Positions 27,505 through 36,755 of a stretch of DNA of 64,000 bases are shown here, piece after piece. The notes under the pieces are model-generated. The model saw nothing but the letters and a program-made list of their open reading frames with translations. It ran no database searches and was not told where the DNA came from. This stretch comes from Paracoccus sediminis. GTDB lineage: Bacteria > Pseudomonadota > Alphaproteobacteria > Rhodobacterales > Rhodobacteraceae. A program made the position numbers and the translations under genes. The stretch is from contig NZ_FZNM01000011.1 in NCBI RefSeq assembly GCF_900188295.1, forward strand, positions 39,481-103,480, in the 5' to 3' direction. Every line of letters begins with the position of its first letter. Within the stretch, counting starts at the first letter, position 1.

Positions 27505-28995
27505 ATGGTTCAGATCCGGCTGACGAATACCCGCACCCGCAGGAAAGAGGTTTTCGAACCGCTGGACTGCAACGACGTGCGCCTGTATCTGTGCGGCCCG
27601 ACCGTCTATGACCGCGCCCATCTGGGCAACGCGCGGCCGGTGCTGGTATTCGACGTGCTGGTCCGCCTGCTGCGCCATGTTTATGGCGAAGATTCGGTCA
27701 CTTATGTGCGCAATTTCACCGACGTGGACGACAAGATCAACGCCCGCGCCGCCGCCACCGGCCGCACCATCCGCGAGATCACCGACGAGACGATCGCCTG
27801 GTATCACGCCGACATGGACGCCCTGGGCGCCCTGCGTCCCGACCATGAACCCCGCGCGACGGAATACATTCCGCAGATGATCGCCATGATCGGCGACCTG
27901 ATCGCGCGCGGCAACGCCTATGAGGCCGAAGGCCATGTCCTGTTCGACGTGCGGTCCTTTCCGGACTACGGCCGCCTGTCGGGCCGGTCCGTTGATGACA
28001 TGATCGCCGGCGCGCGGGTCGAGGTCGCGCCGTTCAAGCGCGATCCGATGGATTTCGTGTTGTGGAAACCCTCAGGCGCCGATCAGCCCGGCTGGGACAG
28101 CCCCTGGGGCCGGGGCCGCCCCGGCTGGCACATCGAATGTTCCGCCATGTCCGAGGCGCTGCTGGGACCGTCCTTCGATATCCACGGCGGCGGCATCGAC
28201 CTGCAATTCCCCCATCATGAAAACGAGATCGCCCAAAGCTGCTGCGCCCATCCCGAGGCGACGTTTGCCAACGTCTGGCTGCACAACGAGATGTTGCAGG
28301 TCGAGGGCAAGAAGATGTCCAAGTCGCTGGGGAATTTCTTCACGGTGCGGGATTTGCTGGACCGGGGCGTGCCGGGCGAGGTGATCCGGTTCGTGATGCT
28401 GTCCACGCATTATCGCAAGCCGATGGACTGGACGGAGGTGAAGATGAAAGAGGCTAAAGCCGTCCTTCGGCGATGGTGGGATATTGTAGGTAACGCCGAG
28501 CCATCCAAACCATCACCACATGTAATTCTGGCTCTGGCAGACGATTTAAATACCTCGTCAGCAATCGCTGCGTTACACCAGTTGTATGATGAGGTTAGGC
28601 AGTGGCAGCCACCACAAGTCGAGGGAAGAACTGGTATTTCGTCGGAAGAAATTCAAACATGGATCGATGCCAGATCTGAATTCCTCGCATCCGCAAACTT
28701 CTTAGGTTTGCTAACAGAGGCCCTGAGTGACTGGGTGAAGCCTACTACTTGGGGTGACGATATCGAGAGACTTGTAACATCAATATGTTCAAAATGGCTC
28801 AAACTGAGACGAGCTAGGAATTATGAACAAGCCGACCTTCTAAAAAGTCAAATGAGGGCAGCTCATATAGAACTTGTTGCCGAGAAGGGTGACCAAACAA
28901 ACTTCAAATATTTAAACCCATATAAGAAAGAACTAGCTGACGATATTTTGCAAAAATTGCAATCTATTAAGGAAAGTTGGGAAATTGCCTCTTGA
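27505..28995 (+). CDS. cysS: Cysteinyl-tRNA synthetase, mosaic gene
   Basis: Charges tRNA-Cys. The 496-aa product has the catalytic domain with zinc Cys30 in [13 protein letters not shown] (39-42) as the HIGH motif, [20 protein letters not shown] and KMSKS (270-274). Up to about codon 313 the DNA has the GC-rich codon use of the neighbours. From about 28441 to the stop it is AT-rich (about 42 percent G+C over 28501-28980 by hand count) with codons such as TTA, ATA and AGA. This second part still encodes a plausible DALR-type anticodon-binding region ([32 protein letters not shown]). The reading frame is intact, so the gene appears to be a functional recombinant. The chain is somewhat longer than the usual 460-475 aa. 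Confidence 0.95.
   Translation: MVQIRLTNTRTRRKEVFEPLDCNDVRLYLCGPTVYDRAHLGNARPVLVFDVLVRLLRHVYGEDSVTYVRNFTDVDDKINARAAATGRTIREITDETIAWYHADMDALGALRPDHEPRATEYIPQMIAMIGDLIARGNAYEAEGHVLFDVRSFPDYGRLSGRSVDDMIAGARVEVAPFKRDPMDFVLWKPSGADQPGWDSPWGRGRPGWHIECSAMSEALLGPSFDIHGGGIDLQFPHHENEIAQSCCAHPEATFANVWLHNEMLQVEGKKMSKSLGNFFTVRDLLDRGVPGEVIRFVMLSTHYRKPMDWTEVKMKEAKAVLRRWWDIVGNAEPSKPSPHVILALADDLNTSSAIAALHQLYDEVRQWQPPQVEGRTGISSEEIQTWIDARSEFLASANFLGLLTEALSDWVKPTTWGDDIERLVTSICSKWLKLRRARNYEQADLLKSQMRAAHIELVAEKGDQTNFKYLNPYKKELADDILQKLQSIKESWEIAS
28441..28992 (+). other. AT-rich foreign segment inside cysS
   Basis: G+C falls from about 55-75 percent per line upstream to about 42 percent on average, reaching about 30 percent in 28921-28980, and returns to about 65 percent right after 28995. 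The left border coincides with the boundary between the catalytic core and the anticodon-binding part, and the right border with the end of cysS and the start of the next gene. There are no flanking direct or inverted repeats and no transposase. Confidence 0.85.
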
Positions 28996-29755
28996 TGCCT
29001 GCACCGAACTGGTGCGGACCCAGGATCCCGACCGCTTCGGCGCTGTCTTGGTGGCTCAGCCGCAGGATCGCCCGGCGCTGATGACGCTCTATGCCCTGAA
29101 CCTGGAAATCGCCCGCGCGCCGTTCCAGTCGGCGGAACCGATGCTGGCCGAGATGCGGCTGCAGTGGTGGATCGACCGGCTGGCCGAGATGGGCAACGGC
29201 AAGCCGCCCCCGTCGCACGATGTCCTGACCCCGCTGTGGGACGCCTGGGGCCGGGACGCGGGCGGCCTTGTTCCCCTGGCCGAGACCCGGCGCCGCGACT
29301 GCGCCCGAGAGCCTTTGACCGATCCGCAGGCGGTCGTGGCCTATGTGGCGGACACGGCGGGGGAACTGATGTGGGCCGCCGCGCGGCGTCTGGGCGCGCC
29401 GGACAATGCGCGTGCGGTGGTGGCCGATCAGGCGCTCGGCGCGGGACTGGCGGCGTGGCTGCGCGCGCTTCCGCGATTGCAGGCCATGGGTCTGGGTCTG
29501 AAACACCCCGATCCCGGCAATGCCGCGATGCTGGCGGGCCTCGCGCGGGACGCCCTGCGCCGCGCCGCAGGGTCGCGCCATCTGCTGCCCAAACGGGCAG
29601 TTGCCGCGCTCTATCCCGGCCCGCGCGTGATGCCGTTTTTGACCGGCATCCTGAAAGGCGACATCAACCCCCTCCAGGAAATCCCTGAAATCACGCCCTT
29701 CCAACGCCGCGCATCCTTGGCGCGGCTGGCGCTGACCGGGCGGTGGTGGCGCTAG
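28985..29755 (+). CDS. Squalene/phytoene synthase family protein (NDUFAF6-like)
   Basis: A 256-aa all-alpha protein of the isoprenoid synthase fold. [39 protein letters not shown] and [20 protein letters not shown] match the NDUFAF6-like branch implicated in complex I assembly rather than carotenoid synthesis, and the Asp-rich DxxxD motifs of true synthases are not evident. The only in-frame start is TTG 28985, inside the cysS coding region and in the foreign segment, with AAGGA 11 bases upstream. The ATG at 28995 is out of frame. The native start therefore seems to have been replaced at the recombination border. Confidence 0.8.
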   Translation: MPLDACTELVRTQDPDRFGAVLVAQPQDRPALMTLYALNLEIARAPFQSAEPMLAEMRLQWWIDRLAEMGNGKPPPSHDVLTPLWDAWGRDAGGLVPLAETRRRDCAREPLTDPQAVVAYVADTAGELMWAAARRLGAPDNARAVVADQALGAGLAAWLRALPRLQAMGLGLKHPDPGNAAMLAGLARDALRRAAGSRHLLPKRAVAALYPGPRVMPFLTGILKGDINPLQEIPEITPFQRRASLARLALTGRWWR

Positions 29756-29842
29756 GACGGGGCGCCCCCCGGACCATAAACCCTCTTTTCACCCTTTCGC
29801 CGATATGAAAGGAATTGAACCGAACGTTGCGGGACGGAACGG

Positions 29843-30715
29843 ATGGCCAAGGGCGGGTTGGATGCACAGGCACGACAGGGCTATGCCCTGATCGCGCCGC
29901 CGTTCCTGTACGCGGCGCTGGTCCTGGCCGCGCCCCTGCTGACCATCCTGGCCTACAGCTTCCTGACCGACGGCTATCTGGAGGTCGTGCGCGAGTTTAC
30001 CTGGGCCAACTATGTCCAGGTCTGGACCGATCCCATCGTGCGCACGGTGATGCTGCGGTCGCTGATGGTGTCGGCCCTGGTGACGCTGGTGACGGTGGCC
30101 CTGGCCTTTCCGGTGGCCTACTACGTCAGTTTCCTGGTCCGGCCCCAGAAAAAGGCCACATGGCTGTTTCTCATCACCATTCCCTTCTGGACCAGCTATC
30201 TGATCCGGGTGTTCCTGTGGAAGGTGATCCTGGGTTACAACGGTGTGGTCAATTCCAGCCTGACCGGCCTTGGCATCATCGACGAACCGCTGACCTTCAT
30301 CCTGTACAACGTCAATTCCATCGTCATCACGCTGGCCCATGCCTATGCGCCCTTCGCGATCCTGCCGATCTTCGTGGCGCTGGAAAAGATCGACCGTTCC
30401 CTGCTGGAGGCCGGGCGCGACCTGGGCGAAAGCCGCGCCATGACCTTTTGGCGGGTGACGCTGCCCCTGGCGATGCCGGGGGTGCTGGCGGCGGTGCTGA
30501 TCGTGTTCATCCCGACCATCGGCGATTACGTCACCCCCGAACTGATCGGCGGGGGCAAGATCCCGATGATCGCCAACCTGATCCAGGTGCAGATGCTGGC
30601 GCTGGACAACCGCCCGCTGGGTTCGGCCCTGGCGGTGACGACCATGGCCATCGTCGCCGTGGTCAGCATCGTGTTCCTGCTGATAAACCGCCGCTTCCTG
30701 AAGGTGCGGTCGTGA
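29843..30715 (+). CDS. Polyamine-type ABC transporter permease (PotB-like)
   Basis: A 290-aa inner-membrane permease: YALIAPPFLYAALVLAAPLL as the first helix, then ANYVQVWTDPIVRTVMLRSL, FLITIPFWTSYLIRVFLWKV, and the EAA loop LLEAGRDLGESRAMTFWRVT that contacts the ATPase. PotB-type permeases work with PotC, PotA and a binding protein to import putrescine, spermidine or related compounds. It is co-transcribed with the next two genes through GTGA overlaps. No binding-protein gene is present beside it. Confidence 0.88.
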   Translation: MAKGGLDAQARQGYALIAPPFLYAALVLAAPLLTILAYSFLTDGYLEVVREFTWANYVQVWTDPIVRTVMLRSLMVSALVTLVTVALAFPVAYYVSFLVRPQKKATWLFLITIPFWTSYLIRVFLWKVILGYNGVVNSSLTGLGIIDEPLTFILYNVNSIVITLAHAYAPFAILPIFVALEKIDRSLLEAGRDLGESRAMTFWRVTLPLAMPGVLAAVLIVFIPTIGDYVTPELIGGGKIPMIANLIQVQMLALDNRPLGSALAVTTMAIVAVVSIVFLLINRRFLKVRS

Positions 30716-31524
30716 AGGGGCAGGGGCGCGGCTTGCAGGCCTATGCGCTGCTGTACCTGTTGTTTCTTTATGCGCCGATCATCCTGCTGCCGCTGTTCGC
30801 GTTCAATTCGGGCACGATCATCGCATTCCCGTTGCAGGGCTTCACGACCGACTGGTTTTCGCAGATGTGGGCCAACGCCACGCTGCGCACGGCGCTGGCG
30901 AATTCTCTGCTGATCGCGGTTTCGGCGGCAGTCCTGGCGACCTGCCTGGGCATCTTCGCCGCCCGCGCCTCGACACGGTTTGAGTTTCCGGGCAAGGGCG
31001 GGATGATGGGGTTCATCCTGTTGCCGATGGTCCTGCCGGAAATCATCGTCGCCATGTCGCTGCTGGTCGTGCTGCTGGGCGCGGGGGTGCAGTTGTCGAT
31101 CCTGACGGTGATCCTGGGCCATGTGCTGATCTGCATGCCCTATGCCATCGCCATCCTGTCCACCGCCTTTTCATCCCTGGACAAGTCGCTCGAGGAAGCG
31201 GCCTATGACCTGGGCGAGACGCGGTGGAGCGCGTTTCGCCTGGTCACGCTGCCCCTGGTCATGCCCGGCATCATCAGTTCGCTGCTGATTTCCTTCACCA
31301 TCAGCCTGGACGAATTCATCATCGCCTTTTTCCTGGCGGGCAACCAGCCGACCCTGCCCACCTATATCTTCAGCCAGTTGCGGTTCCCCAAGCAGATCCC
31401 GATGATTATGGCGCTGGGGACCGTGCTGGTGGCGCTGTCCATCGTGCTGCTGGCCTTGGGCGAATACTTCCGCCGCCGCGGCAATGCCCGCATGGGCGGC
31501 AATCCGACAAGGGGATTCCTGTGA
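30712..31524 (+). CDS. Polyamine-type ABC transporter permease (PotC-like)
   Basis: A 270-aa permease starting at a GTG that overlaps the upstream stop. Helices begin with LLYLLFLYAPIILLPLFAFN. The EAA loop is SLEEAAYDLGETRWSAFRLV, and FTISLDEFIIAFFLAGNQPT is the PotC-family signature. A cytoplasmic RRR-rich C-terminus follows. It forms the heterodimeric channel with the previous gene product. Confidence 0.88.
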   Translation: MKGQGRGLQAYALLYLLFLYAPIILLPLFAFNSGTIIAFPLQGFTTDWFSQMWANATLRTALANSLLIAVSAAVLATCLGIFAARASTRFEFPGKGGMMGFILLPMVLPEIIVAMSLLVVLLGAGVQLSILTVILGHVLICMPYAIAILSTAFSSLDKSLEEAAYDLGETRWSAFRLVTLPLVMPGIISSLLISFTISLDEFIIAFFLAGNQPTLPTYIFSQLRFPKQIPMIMALGTVLVALSIVLLALGEYFRRRGNARMGGNPTRGFL

Positions 31525-32642
31525 CCGACGACCGCAAGCCGATGATCGAATGCCGCGGCGTCCACAAGCACTACGGCGATTACCACGCCCTGCGCGGCAT
31601 CGACCTGACCATCCGCGCGGGCGAGTTTTTTTCGCTGCTGGGGCCGTCGGGCTGCGGCAAGACGACTCTGCTGCGCACCATCGCCGGGTTCGAGGATATT
31701 TCCGAAGGCGCCATCCTGATCGATGAAAAGCGCATGGACGAGGTGCCCGCGAACAAGCGCCCCACGAACATGGTGTTCCAGTCCTATGCGATCTTTCCGC
31801 ATCTGACCGTGGCGCAGAACGTGGCCTTCGGCCTGCGTCGCGATCCCCGAGGCAAGGCGGAGAAATCGGCCTTGGTCGATGAAACCCTGGCCCTGGTCGG
31901 CCTGCGCGGCTTCGGCAACCGCGCAGCCCACGCCCTGTCGGGCGGGCAGCGGCAGCGGGTGGCGCTGGCCCGCGCGCTGATCCTGAAGCCCAAGGTGCTG
32001 CTGCTGGACGAGCCCCTGTCCGCGCTGGACCGCAAGATGCGCGAGCAGATGCAGGTCGAATTGATAAAACTGCAACGGCAGGTCGGCATTACCTTCGTGC
32101 TGGTCACGCACGACCAGGAGGAAGCCCTGGTCATGTCCGACCGCATCGCCGTGATGTTCGAGGGCGAGATTGCGCAATTGGACGGTCCCGAGGCGCTGTA
32201 TGCCCGCCCCGCCAACCGCCGGGTCGCGGATTTCATCGGCGTGATGAATTTCCTGCCCGCGCGGATCGTCGCGGAACAGGGCGGCGGCGCCACGGTCGAG
32301 GTGCCGGGGCTGGGGATGGTGGATCTGCCCGCACGCCAGATCAGCCGCGCCAATCCCGACGACGGCGGCCCGACCATCGGGTTCCGGCCCGAAACCATGA
32401 CCCTGCTCGGCGCGGGCGCCACCCACAGCCAGCCGCGGGAAACGAACGCCACGATTGATGAGGTCGTCTATTACGGCGACATGACCTATTACGACCTGCG
32501 GCTGGACGGCGCCGCGGCCATGGACGGCAAGGCGCGCCCGGTGCGGATTTCCATGCGCAACGTTTTTGGCCGCGACGTGCAGGAGGTGGGGACGCGGACC
32601 CGCCTGGCCTGGTCGCCGGGATCGCTGGTGCTGTTCCGCTGA
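31521..32642 (+). CDS. Polyamine-type ABC transporter ATP-binding protein (PotA-like)
   Basis: A 373-aa ATPase with Walker A GPSGCGKTT (about 41-49), Q-loop FQSYAIFPHLTV, signature [15 protein letters not shown], Walker B VLLLDEPLSALD and switch HDQEEAL. A C-terminal TOBE-like regulatory domain (about 240-373) contains the segment DEVVYYGDMTYYDLRLDG. It starts at a GTG overlapping the permease stop. Last gene of the three-gene transporter operon. Confidence 0.9.
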   Translation: MTDDRKPMIECRGVHKHYGDYHALRGIDLTIRAGEFFSLLGPSGCGKTTLLRTIAGFEDISEGAILIDEKRMDEVPANKRPTNMVFQSYAIFPHLTVAQNVAFGLRRDPRGKAEKSALVDETLALVGLRGFGNRAAHALSGGQRQRVALARALILKPKVLLLDEPLSALDRKMREQMQVELIKLQRQVGITFVLVTHDQEEALVMSDRIAVMFEGEIAQLDGPEALYARPANRRVADFIGVMNFLPARIVAEQGGGATVEVPGLGMVDLPARQISRANPDDGGPTIGFRPETMTLLGAGATHSQPRETNATIDEVVYYGDMTYYDLRLDGAAAMDGKARPVRISMRNVFGRDVQEVGTRTRLAWSPGSLVLFR

Positions 32643-32705
32643 CGCTTGCGAAACCCCGACCGCGCGCCTAGAACGCGGCCTGAATTTGGCTGAAAGGGGC
32701 GCGTC

Positions 32706-33803
32706 ATGGGCTTTCGCATGGGAATTGTCGGCTTGCCGAACGTGGGCAAATCGACGCTGTTCAACGCGCTGACGAAAACCGCCGCCGCGCAGGCCGCGAA
32801 CTTTCCCTTCTGCACCATCGAACCCAACGTGGGCGATGTCGCGGTTCCCGATCCGCGCCTGGACACGCTGGCCGCGATCGCGAACAGCAAGCAGATCATC
32901 CCGACGCGGATCACCTTCGTGGACATCGCGGGCCTGGTCAAAGGCGCCAGCAAGGGCGAAGGGCTGGGCAACCAGTTCCTGGCCAACATCCGCGAGGTGG
33001 ACGCCATCGCCCATGTGCTGCGCTGTTTCGAGGATGGCGATGTCACCCATGTCGAGGGCCGCGTCGATCCCGTCGCGGATGCGGAAACCATCGAGACCGA
33101 ACTGATGATCGCCGATCTGGAATCGGTCGAACGCCGCCTGGCCAACATCGCGCGCAAGCTGAAGGGCGGCGACAAGGACGCCGTGGCCCAGGAACGCCTG
33201 CTGAAATCCGCGCAGGCCGCGTTGGAATCCGGCCAGCCCGCCCGCACGGTGCAGGTCGCGGACGAGGACCGCAGGGCCTGGGACATGCTGCAACTGCTGA
33301 CCGCCAAGCCCGTGCTGTTCGTCTGCAACGTCGAGGAGGACCGCGCCGCGACCGGCAACGCCCAGTCCGACCGCGTGGCCGCCATGGCGCGCGCGCAGGG
33401 CGCCGGGCATGTGGTGATTTCGGCCCGGATCGAGGAGGAGATCAGCCAGCTTCCCGCCGACGAGGCCCAGATGTTCCTGGAGGAGATGGGCCTGCACGAG
33501 GCGGGCCTGGATCGCCTGATCCGCGAAGGCTATGCGCTGCTGGGGCTGGACACCTATTTCACCGTCGGACCCAAGGAGGCCCGCGCCTGGACCATCCACC
33601 GGGGCACGCTGGCCCCGCAGGCGGCGGGCGTGATCCATGGCGATTTCGAACGCGGCTTCATCCGCGCCGAAACCATCGCCTATGACGATTACGTCGCCTT
33701 CAAGGGCGAGGCGGGCGCGCGCGAGGCGGGCAAATTCCGGGTCGAGGGCAAGACCTATCCGGTCAAGGACGGCGACGTCCTGCATTTCCTGTTCAACGGC
33801 TGA
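32706..33803 (+). CDS. ychF: Redox-sensitive ATPase YchF (Obg family)
   Basis: A 365-aa translation-associated P-loop protein that prefers ATP over GTP. It has G1 GLPNVGKST (9-17), G3 FVDIAGLVKGASKGEGLGN, an Asn-x-x-x-style G4 replaced by VCNVEED, a coiled-coil domain in the middle (IADLESVERRLANIARKL), and a C-terminal TGS domain ending FRVEGKTYPVKDGDVLHFLF. Length and motif order match YchF closely. It stands alone and converges on the sigma-like gene. Confidence 0.97.
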   Translation: MGFRMGIVGLPNVGKSTLFNALTKTAAAQAANFPFCTIEPNVGDVAVPDPRLDTLAAIANSKQIIPTRITFVDIAGLVKGASKGEGLGNQFLANIREVDAIAHVLRCFEDGDVTHVEGRVDPVADAETIETELMIADLESVERRLANIARKLKGGDKDAVAQERLLKSAQAALESGQPARTVQVADEDRRAWDMLQLLTAKPVLFVCNVEEDRAATGNAQSDRVAAMARAQGAGHVVISARIEEEISQLPADEAQMFLEEMGLHEAGLDRLIREGYALLGLDTYFTVGPKEARAWTIHRGTLAPQAAGVIHGDFERGFIRAETIAYDDYVAFKGEAGAREAGKFRVEGKTYPVKDGDVLHFLFNG

Positions 33804-33809
33804 CGCGCT

Positions 33810-34559
33810 TCAGCGGGTCAGAAAATACCAGGCGGCCCCCCCGATCAGCAGGACCACCGCCAGAACCCCGCCCGTTCCCCGCCACCGGGACGCCGGTTCC
33901 AGCGGATCGACCGACAGCGGCGCCTTGCCGTGGCCCAGGCTTTCGCGGATCCGCTGGCGGGCGCGGGCGGGGGCCATGACCGGGGTCAGGTCGCCCGCGA
34001 ACCGCGACAGGTGTTCCTGCCAATCCCGCATCCGTTCGGCAAGGGCCGGGTCCGTCGCACGGCGATCGGCCAGGCCCAGCGCCATCTCGGCCGCCAGCAT
34101 GTCGTCCGGGCCGCCGTCGGCCAGGGGATTGATCCGCGCCAGGCCGTCATGCAGTTCAAGACGAACGGCCTCGGCCGGCAGGCCCTGGGACTGCGCCAGC
34201 CCGGCCATGCCGATGCCGTGCAGATAGGCGGCGCGCACCATGTCGATTCCGTCCAGGGCCGGCCCGCCGGTCGGGGGGGCCGCCGGTGTCGCCCGCTCCA
34301 TCGCCTTGTCCCGCGCCATCGTCGCCAGCCAGGCCATCGGCGACAACCCGCTGCCCGGGAACCGCCCGGCCTGTTCCCAGATACCGACATAAACCTGTTC
34401 CAGCACGTCCTCGGCCGCGCCCCGGTCCCGCAGCACCGACAGGCACAGCGCGTTCAGCCCCGCCGAGGTGGTGTCATACAGGGTATCGAAGGCCCGGCGG
34501 TCGCCCTTGGCGACGCGTGCGATCAGATCCTCCAGAATCGTGGGGCTGGCATTCGGCAA
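33810..34559 (-). CDS. ECF sigma-like protein fused to an RskA-like anti-sigma segment with a C-terminal membrane anchor
   Basis: A 249-aa protein in two parts. Residues about 8-90 match sigma region 2: [60 protein letters not shown]. About 105-145 resembles a weakened region 4 ([32 protein letters not shown]). The rest is like RskA anti-sigma factors: [20 protein letters not shown], then [20 protein letters not shown], ending in one transmembrane helix ([18 protein letters not shown]). In this order such genes are normally two neighbours. The start is TTG 34557-34559 with AGAGGA upstream. Whether it binds promoters is uncertain, because region 4 is poor. Confidence 0.7.
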   Translation of the reverse strand: MPNASPTILEDLIARVAKGDRRAFDTLYDTTSAGLNALCLSVLRDRGAAEDVLEQVYVGIWEQAGRFPGSGLSPMAWLATMARDKAMERATPAAPPTGGPALDGIDMVRAAYLHGIGMAGLAQSQGLPAEAVRLELHDGLARINPLADGGPDDMLAAEMALGLADRRATDPALAERMRDWQEHLSRFAGDLTPVMAPARARQRIRESLGHGKAPLSVDPLEPASRWRGTGGVLAVVLLIGGAAWYFLTR

Positions 34560-34685
34560 GGGGCTGAAATCCTCTTGTGGTTGAAGGCCACCTTAGCAGC
34601 CGACCCGCCCCCGTCAACGCGGCCCCGGCTTGCGCATGGCGGACTTATGCGCAATCAAGGCAGCCATGCGACGAAAGGGCCTGTG

Positions 34686-35660
34686 ATGCTGGACATGAAC
34701 GCCAAACCCACCGAAGAGATCGACCTGCGCGAGGCGTTCGGTCTGGACAGCGACATGAAGGTCAGGGGTTTCGCCGAACGCTCGGATCGCGTGCCCGAGA
34801 TCGACAGCACCTACAAGTTCGACCCCGATACCACCCAGGCGATTCTGGCGGGCTTTGCCTATAACCGGCGGGTGATGATCCAGGGCTATCACGGCACCGG
34901 CAAGTCCACCCATATCGAACAGGTGGCGGCGCGGCTGAACTGGCCCTGCGTGCGGGTGAACCTGGACAGCCATGTCAGCCGGATCGACCTGATCGGCAAG
35001 GACGCGATCAAGCTGGTCGACGGCAAGCAGGTCACGGTATTCAACGAGGGCATCCTGCCCTGGGCGCTGCGCAATCCGGCCGCCATCGTGTTCGACGAAT
35101 ACGACGCGGGCCGCGCGGACGTGATGTTCGTCATCCAGCGCGTGCTGGAGGCCGACGGCAAGCTGACCCTGCTGGACCAGAACGAGGTGATCACCCCGCA
35201 TCCGTGTTTCCGACTGTTCGCCACCGCCAACACCGTGGGCCTGGGCGACACGACGGGCCTGTATCACGGCACCCAGCAGATCAACCAGGGCCAGATGGAC
35301 CGCTGGTCGCTGGTCAGCACGCTGAACTACCTGTCCCACGACGCCGAAGCCGCCATCGTTCTGGCCAAGAACCCGACCTACAACACCGAAAAGGGCCGCA
35401 GGATCATCGGCCAGATGGTGACGTTGGCCGACCTGACGCGCACGGCCTTCATGCAGGGCGATCTGTCCACCGTCATGTCGCCGCGCACGGTGATCGCCTG
35501 GGCGCAGAACGTGCGGATATTCGGCAACAACATCGGCTATGCCTTCCGGCTGACCTTTCTGAACAAATGCGACGAACTGGAGCGGCAGACGGTCGCGGAA
35601 TTCTATCAGCGCCTGTTCGACGAGGAACTGCCGGAAAGCGCGGCGGCGCGGGCGAAGTAA
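34686..35660 (+). CDS. cobS: Cobaltochelatase subunit CobS
   Basis: AAA+ ATPase subunit of the aerobic cobalt chelatase (CobN-CobS-CobT) that inserts cobalt into hydrogenobyrinate a,c-diamide. The 324-aa product has Walker [10 protein letters not shown] (about 75), Walker [10 protein letters not shown], the sensor segment [20 protein letters not shown] and the C-terminal [19 protein letters not shown]. The start is ATG 34686 with GAAAGGG upstream; ATG 34695 is a close alternative. It supplies B12 for the mutase at 6799-8934. cobT usually follows cobS, but here a hairpin and an opposite-strand gene follow instead. Confidence 0.96.
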   Translation: MLDMNAKPTEEIDLREAFGLDSDMKVRGFAERSDRVPEIDSTYKFDPDTTQAILAGFAYNRRVMIQGYHGTGKSTHIEQVAARLNWPCVRVNLDSHVSRIDLIGKDAIKLVDGKQVTVFNEGILPWALRNPAAIVFDEYDAGRADVMFVIQRVLEADGKLTLLDQNEVITPHPCFRLFATANTVGLGDTTGLYHGTQQINQGQMDRWSLVSTLNYLSHDAEAAIVLAKNPTYNTEKGRRIIGQMVTLADLTRTAFMQGDLSTVMSPRTVIAWAQNVRIFGNNIGYAFRLTFLNKCDELERQTVAEFYQRLFDEELPESAAARAK

Positions 35661-35663
35661 GAC

Positions 35664-35687
35664 GGCTGGCCGCGTAAACGGCCAGCC
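35664..35687. terminator. Hairpin between convergent cobS and the OYE gene
   Basis: GGCTGGCCG (35664-35672), loop CGTAAA, CGGCCAGCC (35679-35687), a perfect 9-bp stem right after the cobS stop. There is no real T-run on either side; probably a shared bidirectional stop or mRNA end. Confidence 0.5.
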
Positions 35688-35693
35688 ATTCGG

Positions 35694-36755
35694 TCAGGCG
35701 ACCTCCTCGGCCACCGGATAATCCACGTAACCCTGCGGCCCGCTGCCATAGAAGGTGGCGGGATCCTGCTGGTTCAGCGACAGATCCTCGCGCAGGCGGC
35801 GGGGCAGGTCGGGGGTGGCGATGAAGTCCCGGCCAAAGGCCGCCGCATCGGCGCGGCCCGTGCGGATCAGGTCGGCGGCGCTGTCGCGGGTCAGCCCTTC
35901 GTTGGCGATGACCAAGCCGCCGAACGCCGCCTTGATGTCGGCCATCAGGCTGTCGGGTCCGGGATGTTCGCGCAGGCAGATGAAGGCCAAACCCCGGTCG
36001 CGCATCTGCCGGGCGACATGCGTGAACAGCGCGCGGGGGTCGCTGTCGCCCATGTCGTGGCTGTCGCCGCGCGGCGCCAGGTGCAGGCCCACGCGATCCG
36101 CGCCCCAGACACCGATCACCGCATCGGCGATCTCGTTCAGCAGCCGCGCGCGGTTTTCGATCGGCCCGCCATATTGGTCGGTGCGCCGGTTGCTGCCGTC
36201 TTGCAGGAACTGGTCGATCAGATAGCCGTTGGCGCCATGGATCTCGACCCCGTCAAAGCCCGCGCGCCTGGCGTTCTCGGCGCCCTGGCGATAGGCCTCG
36301 ACGATGCCGGGGATCTCGCCGGTCTCCAGGGCGCGGGGGGTCACGTATTCCTTTTTCGGACGCACCAGGCTGACGGTACCCGCGGGCTTGATCGCGCTTG
36401 GCGCGACCGGCAGTTCGCCGTCCAGGAACTGGGGGTCGGAAATGCGCCCAACATGCCACAGTTGCAGAAAGATCAGCCCTCCCTGGTCATGGACGGCCTT
36501 CGTGACCAGCTTCCAGCCCTGCACCTGGGCGTCGTTCCAGATGCCCGGCGTGTCGGCATAGCCCACGCCCATGGGGGTCACGCTGGTCGCCTCTGACAGG
36601 ATCAGCCCGGCACCGGCACGCTGCGCATAATATTCGGCCATCATCGCGTTCGGCACGCGCGCGGCCCCGGCGCGGGCGCGGGTCAGGGGGGCCATGACGA
36701 TGCGGTTGCGAAGGGTCAGGGGTCCAATCGGCAGGGGATCGAATAGGGTCGGCAT
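35694..36755 (-). CDS. Alkene reductase, Old Yellow Enzyme family
   Basis: FMN-dependent NADPH oxidoreductase, 353 aa, reducing activated C=C bonds (NemA-like). It has LFDPLPIGPLTLRNRIVMAP, PLTRAR, FLQLWHVGRISDPQFL, VEIHGANGYLIDQFLQDGSN with the substrate-binding His/Asn pair, RRTDQYGGPIENRARLL and DFIATPDLPRRL. The start is ATG 36755 with AAAGGACC upstream; a TTG one codon earlier is an alternative. Substrate not predictable; likely detoxification of enones or nitro compounds. Confidence 0.9.
   Translation of the reverse strand: MPTLFDPLPIGPLTLRNRIVMAPLTRARAGAARVPNAMMAEYYAQRAGAGLILSEATSVTPMGVGYADTPGIWNDAQVQGWKLVTKAVHDQGGLIFLQLWHVGRISDPQFLDGELPVAPSAIKPAGTVSLVRPKKEYVTPRALETGEIPGIVEAYRQGAENARRAGFDGVEIHGANGYLIDQFLQDGSNRRTDQYGGPIENRARLLNEIADAVIGVWGADRVGLHLAPRGDSHDMGDSDPRALFTHVARQMRDRGLAFICLREHPGPDSLMADIKAAFGGLVIANEGLTRDSAADLIRTGRADAAAFGRDFIATPDLPRRLREDLSLNQQDPATFYGSGPQGYVDYPVAEEVA

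Noticed and set aside
28441..28995. The AT-rich part of cysS as an inserted mobile element or prophage remnant
   Set aside because: The frame stays open and keeps CysRS-like sequence, and there are no inverted repeats, target duplications or transposase; gene conversion or recombination fits better.
28995..29060. ATG 28995 as the start of the phytoene-synthase-family gene
   Set aside because: It is out of frame with the conserved protein; the in-frame start is TTG 28985.
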